Assembly (NCBI RefSeq): GCF_009604385.1
Contig: NZ_WEGJ01000013.1
Coordinates: 1 to 64,000 of the forward strand
Origin: Streptomyces smaragdinus
GTDB taxonomy: Bacteria; Actinomycetota; Actinomycetes; Streptomycetales; Streptomycetaceae
Direction of reading: 5' to 3'
Length of the DNA: 64,000 nucleotides
How positions within the stretch are numbered: position 1 is the stretch's first letter; each line of letters opens with the position of its first letter. Below the pieces are notes generated by a model. The model saw nothing but the letters and a program-made list of their open reading frames with translations, was not told the origin of the DNA and searched no databases. Made by a program: the position numbers and the translations under genes. Shown here one piece after another: positions 1-8,007 of this stretch.

Positions 1-119
1 TCGGTGAGCATCCGGTGGGCGTGCTGGGAGTGCCAGCGGGCGGGGCCGGTCTCGGGGCCGAAGCACTGGCGCACCGACTCGGGGAGGATCTTGTCGCCGG
101 CGTTGCCCTGGCGGTCCAT
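1..119 (-). CDS. partial hypothetical protein, N-terminus only
   Basis: This minus-strand reading frame starts at ATG 119 and leaves the window at base 1, so only about 39 residues are visible (MDRQGNAGDKILPES...). Its codons end almost always in G or C, as expected for Streptomyces coding sequence, whereas the frame starting at the GTG overlapping the upstream stop has poor third-position GC. An in-frame TGA at 143-141, which is the stop of the upstream gene, blocks any longer start. No ribosome binding site is visible before ATG 119. I do not recognise the family. It could be a separate gene or the broken continuation of the upstream frame. Confidence 0.35.
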   Translation of the reverse strand, partial: MDRQGNAGDKILPESVRQCFGPETGPARWHSQHAHRMLT

Positions 120-140
120 GTAGAACCGGGGACGAGGGGG

Positions 141-431
141 TCACGCCACCCCCGTCGGGCCGGGGTCCGCGGGGACGGCGCCGATGTCCTCGCCGCGTTC
201 GAGCCGGGAGAAGACCTCCTCGTCCTCCTCGACCGCGGTGGTCGTCGACAGCGCCCAGCGGGCGAGGACGGCCGGCAGGTCGGCGACCGGCGTGTGCTCG
301 ATCTCGCCCTCGAACCGTTCCAGCTCCGCCGGGCCGAGCGCGGCCCGGATACCGGCGATGGTGCCGGGCAGTTCGACCAGTTCACCACCCAGCACGGTCT
401 TTAACGTGGCCTCTTCCACCGCACCGTCCAC
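141..431 (-). CDS. small hypothetical protein with a TTA codon
   Basis: A 96-residue acidic, mostly helical-looking protein of unknown function (VDGAVEEATLKTVLGGELVE...). GTG 431 is preferred because a GAGGTG-type ribosome binding site lies 5 bases upstream and third-position GC becomes typical from there on; the frame stays open to 614 but that extension has poor codon use. Leucine 10 is TTA (bases 404-402), the codon read by the bldA tRNA in Streptomyces, so translation may depend on development. From memory it resembles small Streptomyces proteins of toxin-antitoxin style operons, but I cannot confirm this, and the next gene downstream is not a recognisable toxin. Confidence 0.6.
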   Translation of the reverse strand: MDGAVEEATLKTVLGGELVELPGTIAGIRAALGPAELERFEGEIEHTPVADLPAVLARWALSTTTAVEEDEEVFSRLERGEDIGAVPADPGPTGVA

Positions 432-549
432 CCGCCCGCCACCTCTCGTGCGCGACGTGCACCCCAGGGCCCGGGGTCGCTCGACCCATACCGTACGCCA
501 CAAGTGCCCCGATACGGCTAGCTGCTGGGACGGGATCGGCCGGTTCCGG

Positions 550-1317
550 TCAGGTAACGGATCCCGGGAACAGGGACGTGAACGGTTCCCTGAGGTCTTC
601 GGCGGCGTGGACATAGGGGGTGTCGAAGTCCCAGACCAGGTAGAGGAGGAACGCCAGCAGCGCGCTGTGGATGCCGGCCAGGATCAGCTCGCGCGGCGAG
701 CGGCGGATCTGCAGGGCGAACAGCATGCCGATGGCCACCATCGCGCCCGCGATCAGGCCGAACCACACCAGCGTCGGCATCGTCGGGCCGAGGTCCAGCG
801 AGCGGTCGCTGCGGGCCTCCTCCGCGGCGGCGGCCTGGTCGGCGAGGGTGTACGCGGCGCGGTTCTCGGCGTCCGTCCTCGGGTTGTAGCCGGAGACGAT
901 TCCGTTGATACGGGCCATCAGCCGGTCGCCGTGCGGGGTGAGGGTCTCGGAATCGACCATCGTGTCCCATTCGTCGCCGGTCGCGTAGCGGACGTACTCG
1001 TCGACCGCCGAGCGCAGTTCGGTGCGTACGGGCTCCGGCCAGACGCCCGCGCGCTCGCTGACCGCGTGCAGGGCGTGCACCTCGCGGCGGACCGTCTCGT
1101 CGGCCCCGCTGCGGGCCTCCCAGACGCCGGCGATGGCCAGGCCCAGGACGATGGCGTACACGACGCCGATCATCATCGTCATGTACTCGATGACGTCGGG
1201 TGTCTCGTCGGGGTCGATCTCCTCGGCGTGGGTGCGGCGGTCGCGCAGGACGACGACCAGGACGACGACCGCGATGGCCGCGGCGACGGCGAGGACCAGC
1301 ATCAGCCAGCTCGGCAT
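550..1317 (-). CDS. DUF4239 family membrane protein
   Basis: A 255-residue integral membrane protein. There is an N-terminal hydrophobic segment (about residues 3-23), a second at about 50-65, then a long soluble stretch with charged helices, and two C-terminal membrane segments around 190-240. This 2+2 layout with a central helical domain matches the DUF4239 (bestrophin-like domain) family, whose function is not established. ATG 1317 is preceded by GGAG at a good distance. The frame is open upstream to 1773, but that part lies antisense within the proline-rich gene's region and was rejected. It may be co-transcribed with the upstream proline-rich gene, which ends 26 bases before it. Confidence 0.85.
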   Translation of the reverse strand: MPSWLMLVLAVAAAIAVVVLVVVLRDRRTHAEEIDPDETPDVIEYMTMMIGVVYAIVLGLAIAGVWEARSGADETVRREVHALHAVSERAGVWPEPVRTELRSAVDEYVRYATGDEWDTMVDSETLTPHGDRLMARINGIVSGYNPRTDAENRAAYTLADQAAAAEEARSDRSLDLGPTMPTLVWFGLIAGAMVAIGMLFALQIRRSPRELILAGIHSALLAFLLYLVWDFDTPYVHAAEDLREPFTSLFPGSVT

Positions 1318-1343
1318 GGGTGCTCCAGATATTCGGTACGGGA

Positions 1344-1916
1344 CTACTCGCGGCCGCCGCGTCCGCCCGATCCGCCCACCCCGCCGGCCGACAGCGCGGC
1401 GGCGGCCAGGATCGACGGCGCGACGAACAGCAGCACCCGGGTGACGGAGGAGTCCTCCTGGGCCCGGCGCTCCCGGGGCGGGGTGTGGAGGACGGGGAGG
1501 AGGGGGGTGGGCTCGGGCTTGGGTCTGGGCTTGGGCTTCGGGCTCGGGGACGGCTCGGGCGGTGGGGGCGGGGGTGGCGGCGCGAGGGAGGGGCGCGGCT
1601 CCGGTGCGCGTGCGGGCGGGGGAGCCGGGGGCTTTACGGGCGGACGGCGCGGTGGCGGCGGCGGGGGCGCGGGCTTCTTCCCGCACGCCCGCCGCACCGC
1701 CTCCCCCACCCCCCGCTCCCGGGCGAGCCGCCCGAGCTCCTCCAGCGGGAGATCCGTCCCGGACCGGACACACGCCTCCGCGGGGAGGGCGGCCGGGGCC
1801 TGGGCCGGAGCCCGGGCCGCCGCCGGAGCCGCCGCCCCCGGCAGCAGTCCGGCGGCGGGCAGGGCGAGCGCCACGGCGGCCAGGGCCACGGCCGCGGGCC
1901 GGCGCAGACGTCGCAT
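1344..1916 (-). CDS. proline-rich exported or membrane protein
   Basis: A 190-residue protein with a cleavable-looking signal peptide (MRRLRRPAAVALAAVALALP...), a short globular part with two cysteines (around residues 49-78), a long low-complexity proline/lysine tract (about 82-145), and a hydrophobic segment near the C-terminus (VLLFVAPSILAAAAL) followed by a glycine-rich tail. It therefore probably spans the wall from a C-terminal membrane anchor. ATG 1916 has GAAGG 8 bases upstream. Function unknown. The proline tract makes the DNA very G-rich on one strand, which is why long shadow frames occur on the other strand. Confidence 0.7.
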   Translation of the reverse strand: MRRLRRPAAVALAAVALALPAAGLLPGAAAPAAARAPAQAPAALPAEACVRSGTDLPLEELGRLARERGVGEAVRRACGKKPAPPPPPPRRPPVKPPAPPPARAPEPRPSLAPPPPPPPPEPSPSPKPKPRPKPEPTPLLPVLHTPPRERRAQEDSSVTRVLLFVAPSILAAAALSAGGVGGSGGRGGRE

Positions 1917-2000
1917 CACGAGGGCCTTCACACCGGAAGCGTCGGCCGCCCGCCCCCGCCCCATGTCGGCGCGGACCCCAATCCCCCCGTACGCGGGAAG

Positions 2001-2354
2001 TCAGAGCTCGACGGCCACCCGCACGCCCCGCACGAGCCCCAGCGGCGCGAACGTCCCCGCGCCCGCCTCCAGCACGTGCCGCGCCCGCAGCCGGGGCCGG
2101 CCCAGCCGGTTCGGGGCGACCGTGTGCACCGCCAGGACCCGCAGGTCACGGCTGAGGTAGGCGACGTCCAGGGGGAAGCGCATGCCGAAGGTGTGGATGC
2201 CGGAGGCGGGCGTGAGCAGCAGGGCGCCGGGCGGCGGGGCGTCCAGGCCGAGCAGACCCCGGCTGCGGGTACGGAACGCGGTGGCGATCCGCAGCTCCAG
2301 ACGGTCGCCGTGTTCGGTGCGCAGGACGGCGGGACCTTCGGGCCAAGTGGGCAT
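2001..2354 (-). CDS. DUF192 domain protein
   Basis: A 117-residue single-domain protein of the DUF192 family (small beta-rich domain, function unknown). The diagnostic features are visible: RSRGLLGL near the N-terminus (members usually read RxxGLM), the central GIHTFGMRFPLDVAYL segment, and a C-terminal part ending in a short beta strand. It begins only 27 bases from the divergent prepilin peptidase start. No signal peptide is seen. Upstream of ATG 2354 there is TACCCT followed by 7 bases and the start codon, with no ribosome binding site, which suggests a leaderless transcript. Confidence 0.9.
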   Translation of the reverse strand: MPTWPEGPAVLRTEHGDRLELRIATAFRTRSRGLLGLDAPPPGALLLTPASGIHTFGMRFPLDVAYLSRDLRVLAVHTVAPNRLGRPRLRARHVLEAGAGTFAPLGLVRGVRVAVEL

Positions 2355-2381
2355 GAACGGGAGGGTATTAGGCTCGCGGGC
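2355..2381. promoter_or_regulatory. overlapping divergent leaderless promoters
   Basis: The 27 bases between the two divergent genes hold TAGGCT (2369-2374) exactly 7 bases before GTG 2382 on the plus strand, and TACCCT (2367-2362) exactly 7 bases before ATG 2354 on the minus strand. Both fit a -10 box whose transcript starts at or next to the start codon. The two -10 boxes nearly abut, so the promoters must overlap and RNA polymerase cannot occupy both at once. The -35 regions would lie inside the opposite coding sequence. Start sites are inferred, not shown. Confidence 0.5.
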
Positions 2382-3053
2382 GTGACGAGCGTGATGCTGA
2401 TCTGCGGTGCGGTGCTCTGGGGCGCGGCTGTCGGCGCCTACGCCGTGCCGCGGGCCGTGCACCGGCTCGCCGTCGGGGTGGGGGAGCCGTGGCGGGAGCC
2501 CGCCGTGCCCGCGGGGCGGGAGGCGGTGTGGGGCGGCGTGGGGACGGCGGGGGTGTGCGGGGTGCTGGCGGCGGCCTCGGGGGCGGTGCCGGAGGTGGGG
2601 GTGTGGCTGCTCGCCACGCCGGTCGCCGTGGTGCTTGTCACGGTGGATGTGCGCGTACGGCGGCTGCCCGACGTGCTCACGCTGCCGCTGGCCGGGGCGC
2701 TCGCGGCGCTGCTGGGGGGTGCGGCGCTGCTGGGGGGCGCGGGGAGCTGGACACGCGCCCTGCTCGGGGGGCTGGCGCTGGGGGGTGCTTATTTTCTGCT
2801 CTGGCTCATCCATCCGGCGGGGATGGGGCTGGGCGATGTGAAGCTGGCATCGTCCCTGGGTATGGCCCTGGGCTGGTACGGCTGGGGGGTGCTGTTCGCC
2901 GGGGCGTTCGCCGCGTTCGTGCTGGGTGCGCTGTACGGGGTGGGTTTGATGGCCGTACGCCGGGGTAGTCGGCGTACGGCACTGCCGTTCGGCCCGTTCA
3001 TGGCGCTGGGAGCGCTGGCGGGACTAGTGACGGGTGCGGTTTCCGCGAGCTGA
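2382..3053 (+). CDS. A24 family prepilin peptidase
   Basis: A 223-residue integral membrane aspartic peptidase that would cleave the leader of type IV/Flp-type pilins at the membrane. The two catalytic aspartates are visible: D89 in LVTVDVRVRRLPD and D152 in the family signature GMGLGDVKLA. It lacks the N-terminal cysteine-rich methyltransferase domain of long type IV leader peptidases, so it is the short form. Hydrophobic helices fill the rest of the chain. No pilin or tad genes are next to it in this window. GTG 2382 is chosen from the -10-like box 7 bases upstream; ATG 2394 is an alternative. Confidence 0.88.
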   Translation: MTSVMLICGAVLWGAAVGAYAVPRAVHRLAVGVGEPWREPAVPAGREAVWGGVGTAGVCGVLAAASGAVPEVGVWLLATPVAVVLVTVDVRVRRLPDVLTLPLAGALAALLGGAALLGGAGSWTRALLGGLALGGAYFLLWLIHPAGMGLGDVKLASSLGMALGWYGWGVLFAGAFAAFVLGALYGVGLMAVRRGSRRTALPFGPFMALGALAGLVTGAVSAS

Positions 3054-3155
3054 TTTCCGTATACGGAGAGCTACGGAGCGCGTACTTTTCGAGGTATCCG
3101 GCACGTTGAGTACGAAGGAACCCTCACCCTGGGTTATGGTGGAGGTCCCCCCCTC

Positions 3156-3188
3156 GGGCCGGTCCGTATCCCCCCCACGGACCGGCCC
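3156..3188. terminator. bidirectional hairpin terminator
   Basis: A perfect 12-bp stem (GGGCCGGTCCGT with ACGGACCGGCCC) and a 9-base C-rich loop, followed by a pyrimidine-rich run. It lies between the convergent prepilin peptidase and aldo-keto reductase genes and can serve both. Confidence 0.85.
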
Positions 3189-3214
3189 GTTCTCTTTCCC
3201 TGAAGGGCCCGCGC

Positions 3215-4252
3215 TCAGCCGCGCCCCGCCCAGATGTTCACCCCGTCCTGCGAGACCGCGTACTCGTCGATCCGCGCCAGCTCGTCCGCCGTCAGCGCCG
3301 GCGCCCCGACGGCCGCCACGTTCGCCTCGAGCTGGGCGACGCTCGACGCGCCGATCAGCGCGGACGTCATCCGCGGATCGCGCAGCACCCAGGTGAGCGC
3401 CAGCTGGGCCAGGGACTGCCCGCGGCCGGCGGCGATCCCGTTCAGCCCGTTCAGCCGCCGTACGGCCTCGTCGGTGAAGAGCTTCGGGTCCAGCGACTTG
3501 CCCTGCGTGGCCCGCGAGCCCTCGGGGATGCCCTTCAGGTACTTGTCCGTCAGCATTCCCTGCGACAGCGGCGCGAAGGCGATGCAGCCCATGCCCTGGG
3601 CCTCCAGGGTGTCGAGCAGCCCGTCGTCCTCCGTCCAGCGGTTGATCATCGAGTACGAGGGCTGGTGGATCAGCGGCCGGATCCCCATCTCCCGCAGGAT
3701 CGCCGCTGCCTCGCGCGTCTTCTCCGCGGTGTACGAGGACACCCCGACGTACAGCGCCTTGCCCTGCTGGACGGCGGTCGCCAGCGCGCCCATCGTCTCC
3801 TCGAGCGGGGTGTCGGGGTCAAAGCGGTGCGAGTAGAAGATGTCGACGTAGTCGACGCCCATCCGGGCCAGGGACTGGTCGAGGGAGGCGAGGAGGTACT
3901 TGCGCGAGCCCCATTCGCCGTACGGGCCGGGCCACATGTCGTAACCGGCCTTGGTCGACAGGACCAGCTCGTCGCGGTACGGGCGGAAGTCCTGGGCGAA
4001 GAGGGTGCCGAAGTTCTTCTCGGCGGAGCCGTAGGGCGGGCCGTAGTTGTTGGCCAGATCGAAATGGGTGACCCCGAGGTCGAACGCCCGCCGCAGCAGG
4101 GCGCGCTGGGAGTCCAGGGTGCGGTCGTCGCCGAAGTTGTGCCACAGGCCCAGCGAGACGGCCGGCAGCTTCAGGCCACTGCGGCCCGTGCGGCGGTAGT
4201 CCATGCCGGAGTCGTAGCGGTCGGCGGATGCGACGTAAACAGTGTCATTCAC
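3215..4252 (-). CDS. aldo/keto reductase, L-glyceraldehyde-3-phosphate reductase type
   Basis: A 345-residue NADPH-dependent (beta/alpha)8 barrel reductase. The sequence is close to E. coli YghZ, which reduces L-glyceraldehyde 3-phosphate and methylglyoxal. The catalytic tetrad is visible: D65 and Y70 in THFDLANNYG, K101 in STKAGYD and H142 in IFYSHRFD. The C-terminal cofactor region contains TSALIGASS. ATG 4252 has GGAAG upstream; the short N-terminal extension before MDYRRTGRSG is also present in YghZ-like proteins. It stands alone, convergent with the prepilin peptidase and divergent from the prenyltransferase. Probable role: detoxification of reactive aldehydes. Confidence 0.9.
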   Translation of the reverse strand: MNDTVYVASADRYDSGMDYRRTGRSGLKLPAVSLGLWHNFGDDRTLDSQRALLRRAFDLGVTHFDLANNYGPPYGSAEKNFGTLFAQDFRPYRDELVLSTKAGYDMWPGPYGEWGSRKYLLASLDQSLARMGVDYVDIFYSHRFDPDTPLEETMGALATAVQQGKALYVGVSSYTAEKTREAAAILREMGIRPLIHQPSYSMINRWTEDDGLLDTLEAQGMGCIAFAPLSQGMLTDKYLKGIPEGSRATQGKSLDPKLFTDEAVRRLNGLNGIAAGRGQSLAQLALTWVLRDPRMTSALIGASSVAQLEANVAAVGAPALTADELARIDEYAVSQDGVNIWAGRG

Positions 4253-4372
4253 GTTGCTTCCTTATCACGAGGCCCCCGCGAAGCCGTCCGAAGCCCGCCC
4301 CCCGGGGGACGGAAGGCACCCCTCCGGGCAGTAAGGTGACGCGATGCGTTCGCGGAGCGGAGGGCTGGGCAC

Positions 4373-5140
4373 GTGAGGGAGAAAATTCGCGACCTTGTGG
4401 TGCGCCTCTACGCGCGTCGGGTGGAGCGGCACCTCGATCTGACCCGGGTGCCCAAGCACATCGGCGTCATCGTCGACGGCAACCGGCGCTGGGCGCGGGC
4501 CTCCGGCGGCTCCCCGGAGCAGGGGCACCAGGCGGGCGCGGACAAGATCTTCGAGCTGCTCGGCTGGTGCGAGGAGACGGACGTCGAGGTGGTCACCCTG
4601 TGGCTGCTGTCGACGGACAACCTGGACCGCCCCGAGGCCGAGCTGGTCCCGCTGCTGGGCATCATCGAGGACTGTGTACGGGGCATCGCCGCCTCCGGCC
4701 ACTTCCGCGTGCACCACGTGGGCACCCTCGACATGCTGCCGGCGCGCACCCAGGCCGTGCTGAAGGAGGCCGCCGAGGACACGGCGGACGTGACCGGGCT
4801 GCTGGTGAACGTGGCCGTGGGCTACGGCGGGCGGCAGGAGATCGCCGACGCGGTGCGCTCGCTGCTGGCGGAGCACGCCGGGCGCGGCACGGAGCTGGCG
4901 GAGCTGGCGGAGACCGTCCAGGTCGAGGACATCGCGCGGCACGTCTACACCCGCGGCCAGCCCGACCCGGACCTGGTGATCCGCACCAGCGGCGAGCAGC
5001 GGCTGTCGGGGTTCATGCTGTGGCAGACGGCACACTCCGAATACCACTTCTGCGATGTCTTCTGGCCCGCGTTCCGCAAGGTCGACTTCCTGCGCGCGCT
5101 GCGCGACTACGGGGCCCGCAACCGCCGTTTCGGCAGCTGA
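4373..5140 (+). CDS. cis-prenyltransferase (isoprenyl transferase)
   Basis: A 255-residue soluble cis-prenyltransferase of the undecaprenyl diphosphate synthase family. It condenses isopentenyl diphosphate onto an allylic diphosphate to make Z-isoprenyl chains, the lipid carriers for cell-wall synthesis. The active-site signature GVIVDGNRRWA places the catalytic aspartate at residue 35, and the C-terminal substrate-binding region PDLVIRTSGEQRLSGFMLWQTA is intact. Actinobacteria usually carry two such enzymes, one short-chain and one long-chain; the sequence alone does not tell me which this is. GTG 4373 follows a GGAGGG ribosome binding site at 9 bases. Confidence 0.9.
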   Translation: MREKIRDLVVRLYARRVERHLDLTRVPKHIGVIVDGNRRWARASGGSPEQGHQAGADKIFELLGWCEETDVEVVTLWLLSTDNLDRPEAELVPLLGIIEDCVRGIAASGHFRVHHVGTLDMLPARTQAVLKEAAEDTADVTGLLVNVAVGYGGRQEIADAVRSLLAEHAGRGTELAELAETVQVEDIARHVYTRGQPDPDLVIRTSGEQRLSGFMLWQTAHSEYHFCDVFWPAFRKVDFLRALRDYGARNRRFGS

Positions 5141-5481
5141 CCCGCGCCCCGGCACACCCGGGGGATACACAACTGTCACCACATGGATCCCGGATCGCCC
5201 CGTAAAGGGCATTGCATGGGCAGGAATGTTCGGGGGAATATCCCTGCTAGCGGGACCCTCGGCCGCACCGGCCGGGCAGTACCGCCCGGGAGGCCCCTTG
5301 CACCAGGACGACGGCCGTACGGCGAGAGCCGTCCGGGCGACGCGAGAGGGCCGGAGCCCGGCCCGCGCGGTGCGCGTATCGGGCCCGGCCCCGGCCGCCA
5401 GAGCCCCTGACGGGCTCTCGGTCCCGCCAGCCCAGAGCGGCAGCGACCGCGCATCCTCGTCCCGAGGGGGTTCGTCCATCC
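5141..5481 (+). other. intergenic leader region upstream of phoH
   Basis: 341 bases without a convincing gene. Right after the prenyltransferase stop there is a short hairpin (CCCCGG-CACAC-CCGGGG, 5147-5163) that may end that transcript. About 60 bases before the PhoH start there is a second hairpin (AGAGCCC-CTGAC-GGGCTCT, 5401-5419), which could sit in the phoH leader. Small open frames here have unconvincing codon use and no ribosome binding sites. No riboswitch consensus was recognised. Confidence 0.4.
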
Positions 5482-6801
5482 GTGGTGAACAGCAAGAAGC
5501 GCCCGCATGACCGGCGCACCTATGTCCTCGACACCAGCGTCCTCCTGGCTGACCCCAGGGCGATGTCCCGCTTCGACGAGCACGAAGTGGTGCTGCCCGT
5601 CGTCGTGGTGACGGAGCTGGAGGCCAAGCGGAACCACCCGGAGCTGGGGTATTTCGCCCGGCAGGCGCTGCGTCTGCTGGACGAGTACCGGGTCCAGTTC
5701 GGGCGGCTCGACGCCCCCATCCCGATAGGGAGTGTCGGCGGCACGCTGCGCGTGGAGCTCAACCACACCGACCCCGGGGTGCTCCCGGCCGGCTTCCGGC
5801 TCGGCGACAACGACAGCCGGATCCTGGCGGTGGCCCGCAATCTGCAGGCCGAGGGATACGACGTCACGGTCGTCAGCAAGGACCTCCCGCTGCGGATCAA
5901 GGCCTCCAGCGTGGGCCTGGCCGCCGAGGAGTACCGGGCGGAGCTGGCCGTCACCGACGCCGGCTGGACCGGCATGGCGGAGCTGACGATCGGCGGTGAG
6001 GCGGTCGACGAGCTCTTCGCGAACGAGTCCGTGGACCTGCCCGAGGCCGACGGCATGCCCGTACACACCGGACTCGTCCTGCTCTCCGAGCGCGGGAAGG
6101 CCCTCGGCAGGGTGATGCCCGACGGCAGGGTCAAGCTGGTGCGCGGCGACCGCGAGGCGTTCGGCATCCATGGCCGCAGCGCCGAGCAGCGCATCGCGCT
6201 GGACCTGCTGCTGGACCAGGAGGTCGGCATCGTCTCGATGGGCGGCCGGGCCGGTACGGGCAAGTCGGCGCTGGCGCTGTGCGCGGGGCTGGAGGCCGTG
6301 CTGGAGCGCAGGCAGCACCAGAAGGTGATGGTGTTCCGTCCGCTGTACGCGGTCGGCGGGCAGGAGCTCGGTTATCTGCCGGGCACCGAGGCCGAGAAGA
6401 TGAGTCCGTGGGCGCAGGCCGTCTTCGACACCCTCGGCGCGGTGACCAGCCGCGACGTGATCGAGGAGGTCGTCGCGCGGGGCATGCTCGAGGTGCTGCC
6501 GCTCACGCACATCCGCGGCCGTTCGCTGCACGACGCGTTCGTCATCGTGGACGAGGCACAGTCGCTGGAACGGAACGTCCTGCTGACCGTTCTGTCCCGG
6601 ATCGGCACGAATTCCCGGGTCGTTCTCACGCATGACGTGGCACAGCGGGACAATCTTCGCGTCGGGCGGTACGACGGAGTGGTCGCCGTCGTCGAGAAGT
6701 TGAAGGGACATCCTCTCTTCGCCCATGTCACGCTCACGCGTTCGGAGCGTTCGCCGATCGCCGCACTGGTGACCGAAATGCTGGAGGATGGGCGGGTCTG
6801 A
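5482..6801 (+). CDS. PhoH family protein with N-terminal PIN domain
   Basis: A 439-residue PhoH2-type protein, an RNA helicase/ribonuclease architecture. The N-terminal PIN nuclease domain (about residues 13-150) shows acidic residues starting at D17 in YVLDTSVLLAD, with further acidic positions in LGDNDSRILA and VVSKD. The C-terminal PhoH P-loop domain has Walker A GGRAGTGKS at about 254-262 and Walker B FVIVDEAQS. PhoH2 proteins unwind and cleave RNA in mycobacteria; the role here is inferred. GTG 5482 is followed directly by a second GTG; GAGGGG upstream favours the first. The gene is monocistronic and followed by a hairpin terminator. Confidence 0.9.
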   Translation: MVNSKKRPHDRRTYVLDTSVLLADPRAMSRFDEHEVVLPVVVVTELEAKRNHPELGYFARQALRLLDEYRVQFGRLDAPIPIGSVGGTLRVELNHTDPGVLPAGFRLGDNDSRILAVARNLQAEGYDVTVVSKDLPLRIKASSVGLAAEEYRAELAVTDAGWTGMAELTIGGEAVDELFANESVDLPEADGMPVHTGLVLLSERGKALGRVMPDGRVKLVRGDREAFGIHGRSAEQRIALDLLLDQEVGIVSMGGRAGTGKSALALCAGLEAVLERRQHQKVMVFRPLYAVGGQELGYLPGTEAEKMSPWAQAVFDTLGAVTSRDVIEEVVARGMLEVLPLTHIRGRSLHDAFVIVDEAQSLERNVLLTVLSRIGTNSRVVLTHDVAQRDNLRVGRYDGVVAVVEKLKGHPLFAHVTLTRSERSPIAALVTEMLEDGRV

Positions 6802-6816
6802 CCGGTGCTTCCCGAA

Positions 6817-6847
6817 CAGGGCGCAGCAGCCTAGCTGTTGCGCCCTG
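6817..6847 (+). terminator. hairpin terminator after phoH
   Basis: An inverted repeat with a 13-bp stem including one G-U pair (CAGGGCGCAGCAG with CTGTTGCGCCCTG) and a 5-base loop, starting 15 bases after the PhoH stop codon. Confidence 0.8.
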
Positions 6848-7186
6848 TGGTGCGCAGGGGGTCGGACGAATCGTATGGTGTAAACACCGTGTGAGGTTTC
6901 CCACGCATCGGGGAATTGCCGTCGGGCGTCCGGTTCGGGCAGAGTCTTGGGACTGTCAGGCCCCGCGTACGGCACGGCACGAGCATGTCGCCACACGAGA
7001 CAACAGAACAGAGTGAGCCGTACGCCGCCCGAGCACCACGCGGACCTTCCGTTCGGCGGAAGGCCCACCGGGCCCGCGCCACCCGTGACCAGCCGGCCCC
7101 GTAAGGGACCGAACGGGGTGGCCAGCGCCAGGGGCACGATTGCGTCCGCGAGGTCACCTAAGCGGGCGACGCTGGAAGGAATGTGT
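6848..7186 (+). other. long untranslated region upstream of the transglycosylase gene
   Basis: 339 bases without a gene. In-frame codons upstream of the transglycosylase have poor third-position GC, so this is probably promoter and leader. I looked for the ydaO-type c-di-AMP riboswitch that precedes many Streptomyces wall hydrolase genes and could not match its conserved boxes. An AT-richer stretch around 6870-6900 is the most likely promoter region. Confidence 0.35.
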
Positions 7187-7882
7187 GTGAGCCGGATTTC
7201 GGTCCGGGGTTTCGCTGTGGCGTCCGCCACCGCCGTGACCTCCGTCGGCGCTGTCGTCGGAGTTGCTGCGGGCGCGGATTCGACCGCCGACACGGGCGAC
7301 CGTGTCGAGGCCACCGCCGCAGACCAGACCCTGCTCGCCGACATACCCGCGCAGTCGGACGTGCGGTCGCAGTACGCCATGCTCACGGAGCAGGCGGACG
7401 TGGCGGCCGACACCGCGAGCGCGGAGGCTCGTACGGCGCTTCAGGAGTCGGCCCGTAAGCAGGCCGCCGCCGACGCCCAGGCGAAGAAGGAAGCCGCGGA
7501 GCAGGCCGCCAAGGAGCGCGAGGCCGCCGAGCAGGCCGCCAGCCGCAGCGCCGTCACCGACAGCAGCTCCATCGCGGTGCAGTCCAGCTACACCGTCGCC
7601 GAGGTCCAGGCGATCGCGCGGCAGATGATTCCCGCGGACCAGTTCCAGTGCTTCAGCAACATCGTGGACCACGAGTCCGGCTGGAACTATCAGGCGACCA
7701 ACCCCAGCTCCGGCGCGTACGGCCTGATGCAGGCCCTGCCCGGCTCCAAGATGGTGTCGGCCGGCGCGGACTGGCAGACCAACCCCGCGACGCAGATCGA
7801 GTGGGGCCTGAACTACATGAACAGCCGCTACGACAGCCCCTGCGGCGCGTGGAACTTCTGGCAGGCCAACAACTGGTACTGA
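7187..7882 (+). CDS. secreted lytic transglycosylase-like protein (SLT domain)
   Basis: A 231-residue exported protein. The N-terminal signal peptide (about residues 1-30) is followed by an alanine/lysine/glutamate-rich coiled coil (about 75-120) and a C-terminal SLT lysozyme-like domain (about 137-231). The likely catalytic glutamate is E163 in IVDHESGW, followed by the family's GAYGLMQALPGSKM and the C-terminal CGAWNFWQANNWY. It would cleave peptidoglycan outside the membrane during growth. GTG 7187 is chosen over ATG 7181 because the GGAAGGA ribosome binding site is 7 bases before GTG but abuts the ATG. A strong terminator follows. Confidence 0.88.
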   Translation: MSRISVRGFAVASATAVTSVGAVVGVAAGADSTADTGDRVEATAADQTLLADIPAQSDVRSQYAMLTEQADVAADTASAEARTALQESARKQAAADAQAKKEAAEQAAKEREAAEQAASRSAVTDSSSIAVQSSYTVAEVQAIARQMIPADQFQCFSNIVDHESGWNYQATNPSSGAYGLMQALPGSKMVSAGADWQTNPATQIEWGLNYMNSRYDSPCGAWNFWQANNWY

Positions 7883-7897
7883 CGCGCATCGCGTGCA

Positions 7898-7928
7898 CGA
7901 GCCCCCGATCTCGACGGTCGGGGGCTCG
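7898..7928 (+). terminator. hairpin terminator
   Basis: A perfect 11-bp stem (CGAGCCCCCGA with TCGGGGGCTCG) and a 9-base loop, 15 bases after the transglycosylase stop codon. Confidence 0.88.
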
Positions 7929-8007
7929 TCGCGGTGTACCGTCGGGGCCTGACGGAGCAGGGCTTGCCGGGGCGGTCGCCCCGGGCTGACGGGGTGGTAG
8001 GGGCTTT

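Noticed and set aside
1318..1773. Extension of the DUF4239 frame to base 1773
   Set aside because: It would overlap the proline-rich gene on the same strand; the ribosome binding site and membrane segment support ATG 1317.
6848..7186. Possible ydaO-type c-di-AMP riboswitch before the transglycosylase gene
   Set aside because: The gene class and leader length fit, but I could not align the conserved riboswitch boxes. A covariance search with the ydaO-yuaA model would settle it.
6947..7186. In-frame upstream extension of the transglycosylase
   Set aside because: Codon third positions are poor in G/C, the extension lacks a signal peptide, and GGAAGGA points to GTG 7187.
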